Positions 62,099 through 64,000 of a stretch of 64,000 nt of DNA are shown here, one piece after another. The DNA comes from Bacillus sp. NTK034. Its GTDB lineage: Bacteria; Bacillota; Bacilli; Bacillales; Cytobacillaceae. The notes beneath the pieces were generated by a model. It worked only from the letters and a program-made list of their open reading frames with translations. It searched no databases and had not been told where the DNA came from. The stretch lies in the NCBI RefSeq assembly GCF_017303275.1, contig NZ_JAFKOJ010000009.1, positions 1 through 64,000 on the forward strand, in the 5' to 3' direction. The translations under genes and the position numbers were made by a program. Within the stretch, counting starts at the first letter, position 1. Each line of letters starts with the position of its first letter.

Positions 62099-64000
62099 AT
62101 GCGTGTAGCTACAGATATTGGCGGGACATTTACTGACCTGGTTTATGTCAATGATGAAGGTGAAATTGGGGTTGCTAAAAGCCATACCACACCTCCCAAT
62201 TTTGAAAAGGGAGTGATCGATGTTATTGAGAAAAGTGAAATCGATCAGACAGCCATCAAGACTTTTATCCATGGTACCACGGTAATTATCAATGCTCTTA
62301 CAGAACGCAAAGGGGTCAGGACAGGTTTAATTACAACCAAAGGTTTCCGTGATGTGCTTGAAATTGCAAGAGGAAACCGTCCGGATCTATTTAATGTACG
62401 ATACGAAAAGCCGGTGCCTTTTGTTGAGCGCTATTTACGCCAGGAAGTAGAGGAGCGCCTGAATTATAAAGGTGAGGTACTTTCTCCGTTAAACAAGGAG
62501 CAGTTAACGGCTGTTATTAACTATTTCAAGGAACAAAAAGTAGAAGCTATTGCTGTCGCCTACCTACACTCTTATGTTAATCCAGTTCATGAAATTGAGA
62601 CAGTGGAATTAATAAAAAAGCTATGGCCTGAAGCAGCCGTTACAGCATCCTATGAAGTGACAAAGGAATGGCGGGAATATGAACGGACCAGCACTACGGT
62701 TCTTAATTCATATGTTAAGCCGATTGCGGCTACCTATGTAAACCGTCTGCATAATAAATTAGTAGAAAACAAGACTGACAGCCAGAATTACATTATGCAG
62801 TCAAACGGCGGTACAACAACCTTTAATAGTGCAAAACAAACCCCTATTAATATGGTAGAGTCCGGCCCTGTAGCCGGGATTTATGGTGCTGCAGTTCTTG
62901 GTGAAATCTTGAATGAGAAAAATATCATTGCTTTTGATATTGGCGGGACTACAGCGAAATGTTCTCTGATTAATCAGGGGGAGGTAAAGGTTTCAACGGA
63001 TTACTTTATTGAAAAAAATGAGCGGAGTGCTGGTTATCCAATAAAAGTACCTGTTGTTGATATCGTTGAAATCGGCAACGGCGGGGGTTCAATCGCATGG
63101 ATCGATGGAGCTGGTTCTTTAAAGGTTGGTCCGCAATCTGCAGGCGCGCTGCCTGGTCCTGTGGCGTATGGTCAAGGCGGAACAGAACCAACAACCACAG
63201 ATGCCAACTTGCTCACTGGCAGGCTTTCTCCGGAGAATTTCGATTATGAAGTAGATTTGGAGAAAGTAAAGGCGGCCATTAAAGAGAAGGTTGCTGATCA
63301 TTTTGAAATGACGGTTGAAGAAGCTGCATTAGGGATTATTCGAATTGCAAACTCCAATATGCTGAATGCATTGAAGCTTATTTCAGTAAGAAAAGGTCAT
63401 AATCCCCGTGAATTTTCATTGGTCGCTTTTGGCGGAGGCGGATCGATGCATGCACCTGCATTGGCTAAAGAGCTGGGTGTGAAAAAAGTGATTGTTCCAG
63501 TCGCCTCTTCCGTGTTCTCTGCATGGGGAATGCTCATGACTGACTTAAGGCATGACTACATCCAGACATATATCAGAAGAATAAATGAACTCGATCCTGC
63601 TGAGTTGAATAACGAATGGAATTCAATTGAAGCACAAGCACTTAACCAATATCAGGAAGAGGGCGTTTCGGAAGAAAAGGTGTTATTTACGAGATTTGCA
63701 GATATTCGATATCTTGGGCAGGAGCATACTGTAAAGGTTCCTGTTCCAAATGGGAAATGGTCTAAGGAAACCCTCTCAGAAGTAGTTAAGCGCTTTGGCG
63801 ATCTTCATGAACAGCACTATACCTTTAAGCTTGAAGGTACACCAGCAGAAATTGTAAATCTGCATTTAACAGCTTTTGGGAAAGTACTAAAACCTCAGAT
63901 GAAAAAAATTAGTTCTATAAGCAGCGACATACAAGAAGCATACAAAGAAACACGGCCGGTCTATTTTGAAGAGGAAGGCTGGGTTGAAACAAAAGTATAT
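62099..64000 (+). CDS. hydantoinase/5-oxoprolinase A-type protein (partial, runs off the window)
   Basis: 634 codons are visible with no stop before the window ends; family members are about 680-700 aa, so only the C-terminal ~50 residues are missing. It starts with VATDIGGTFTDLVYV (ATP-binding Hydant_A_N), has a central HGTTVIINALTERKG and a second actin-like domain (AFDIGGTTAKCSLI), then FGGGGSMHAPALAKEL. Such proteins open cyclic amides (hydantoins, 5-oxoproline) with ATP, usually with a B subunit encoded next. AAAGGTGGAG lies 4 bases before the ATG. The preceding XRE-cupin gene is its probable regulator. Confidence 0.9.
   Translation, partial: MRVATDIGGTFTDLVYVNDEGEIGVAKSHTTPPNFEKGVIDVIEKSEIDQTAIKTFIHGTTVIINALTERKGVRTGLITTKGFRDVLEIARGNRPDLFNVRYEKPVPFVERYLRQEVEERLNYKGEVLSPLNKEQLTAVINYFKEQKVEAIAVAYLHSYVNPVHEIETVELIKKLWPEAAVTASYEVTKEWREYERTSTTVLNSYVKPIAATYVNRLHNKLVENKTDSQNYIMQSNGGTTTFNSAKQTPINMVESGPVAGIYGAAVLGEILNEKNIIAFDIGGTTAKCSLINQGEVKVSTDYFIEKNERSAGYPIKVPVVDIVEIGNGGGSIAWIDGAGSLKVGPQSAGALPGPVAYGQGGTEPTTTDANLLTGRLSPENFDYEVDLEKVKAAIKEKVADHFEMTVEEAALGIIRIANSNMLNALKLISVRKGHNPREFSLVAFGGGGSMHAPALAKELGVKKVIVPVASSVFSAWGMLMTDLRHDYIQTYIRRINELDPAELNNEWNSIEAQALNQYQEEGVSEEKVLFTRFADIRYLGQEHTVKVPVPNGKWSKETLSEVVKRFGDLHEQHYTFKLEGTPAEIVNLHLTAFGKVLKPQMKKISSISSDIQEAYKETRPVYFEEEGWVETKVY

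Noticed and set aside
1..64000. CRISPR arrays, tRNA or rRNA genes, classical riboswitches
   Set aside because: No regularly spaced repeats, cloverleaf-like sequences or recognised aptamer motifs were seen on either strand by eye.

Overview
The window looks like a low-GC Gram-positive chromosome of the family Bacillaceae, probably an environmental Bacillus or Cytobacillus-type species. Supporting signs are strong AGGAGG ribosome sites, frequent TTG/GTG starts, a ComK homologue, a B. subtilis lnrJKLMN-like drug-efflux cluster, CtaB/CtaG, and two copies of a GC-rich interspersed repeat that resembles repeats seen in this family. No rRNA, tRNA or CRISPR array was found.

Layout. (1) 1-13.6 kb is a defence region. 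A possible insertion-sequence end is followed by two very small ORFs, then the three-gene phosphorothioation-dependent restriction set dptF-dptG-dptH, then a divergent Sau3AI-like restriction enzyme and a C5-cytosine methyltransferase (predicted GATC system). The sulfur-modification genes dndC/D/E are not in the window. (2) 13.8-19.6 kb holds a small lipoprotein and a linearmycin-resistance-like cluster (kinase, response regulator, ABC ATPase, two permeases). A GC-rich repeat sits between kinase and regulator. (3) 19.6-23.8 kb is a block with purU, two DinB-family genes, an XRE-cupin regulator and a LysE exporter. It is flanked by a 149-bp direct repeat whose left copy is the 3' end of a diverged lysE allele. 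(4) 23.9-33.9 kb is a catabolic cluster: PucR regulator, two related amidohydrolases, a sodium/solute symporter, a creatinase-fold M24 protein and a DUF2294 protein. After a terminator and the second GC-rich repeat come a Nif3-like protein and a Gate-domain membrane protein. (5) 34.8-40.4 kb has a LysR regulator, an M20 amidohydrolase, a YfcC-family carrier and an unusual M28 peptidase.

(6) 41-43.9 kb carries two overlapping DndB-like (DGQHR-domain) genes behind an FNR/CRP-type palindrome and a clear promoter, followed by a comK homologue. (7) 44-52.2 kb is a complete malonate module: divergent transporter madLM, GntR regulator, and mdcH-A-B-C-(D+E fused)-G, with two related operator palindromes in the divergent promoter region. 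(8) 52.3-64 kb contains small unknown genes, ctaB, a branched-chain aminotransferase followed by a second, decayed 3' end of ctaB, a NitT/TauT-type ABC transporter, a DUF2243-CtaG pair, and an XRE-cupin regulator upstream of a hydantoinase/oxoprolinase A-type gene that runs off the window end.

The most interesting points are the split Dpt/DndB arrangement, the paired DndB-like genes with one degenerate signature motif, the two independent cases of a diverged 3' gene end left beside an acquired block, and two hydrolases (M24 and M28) whose catalytic metal residues are replaced.
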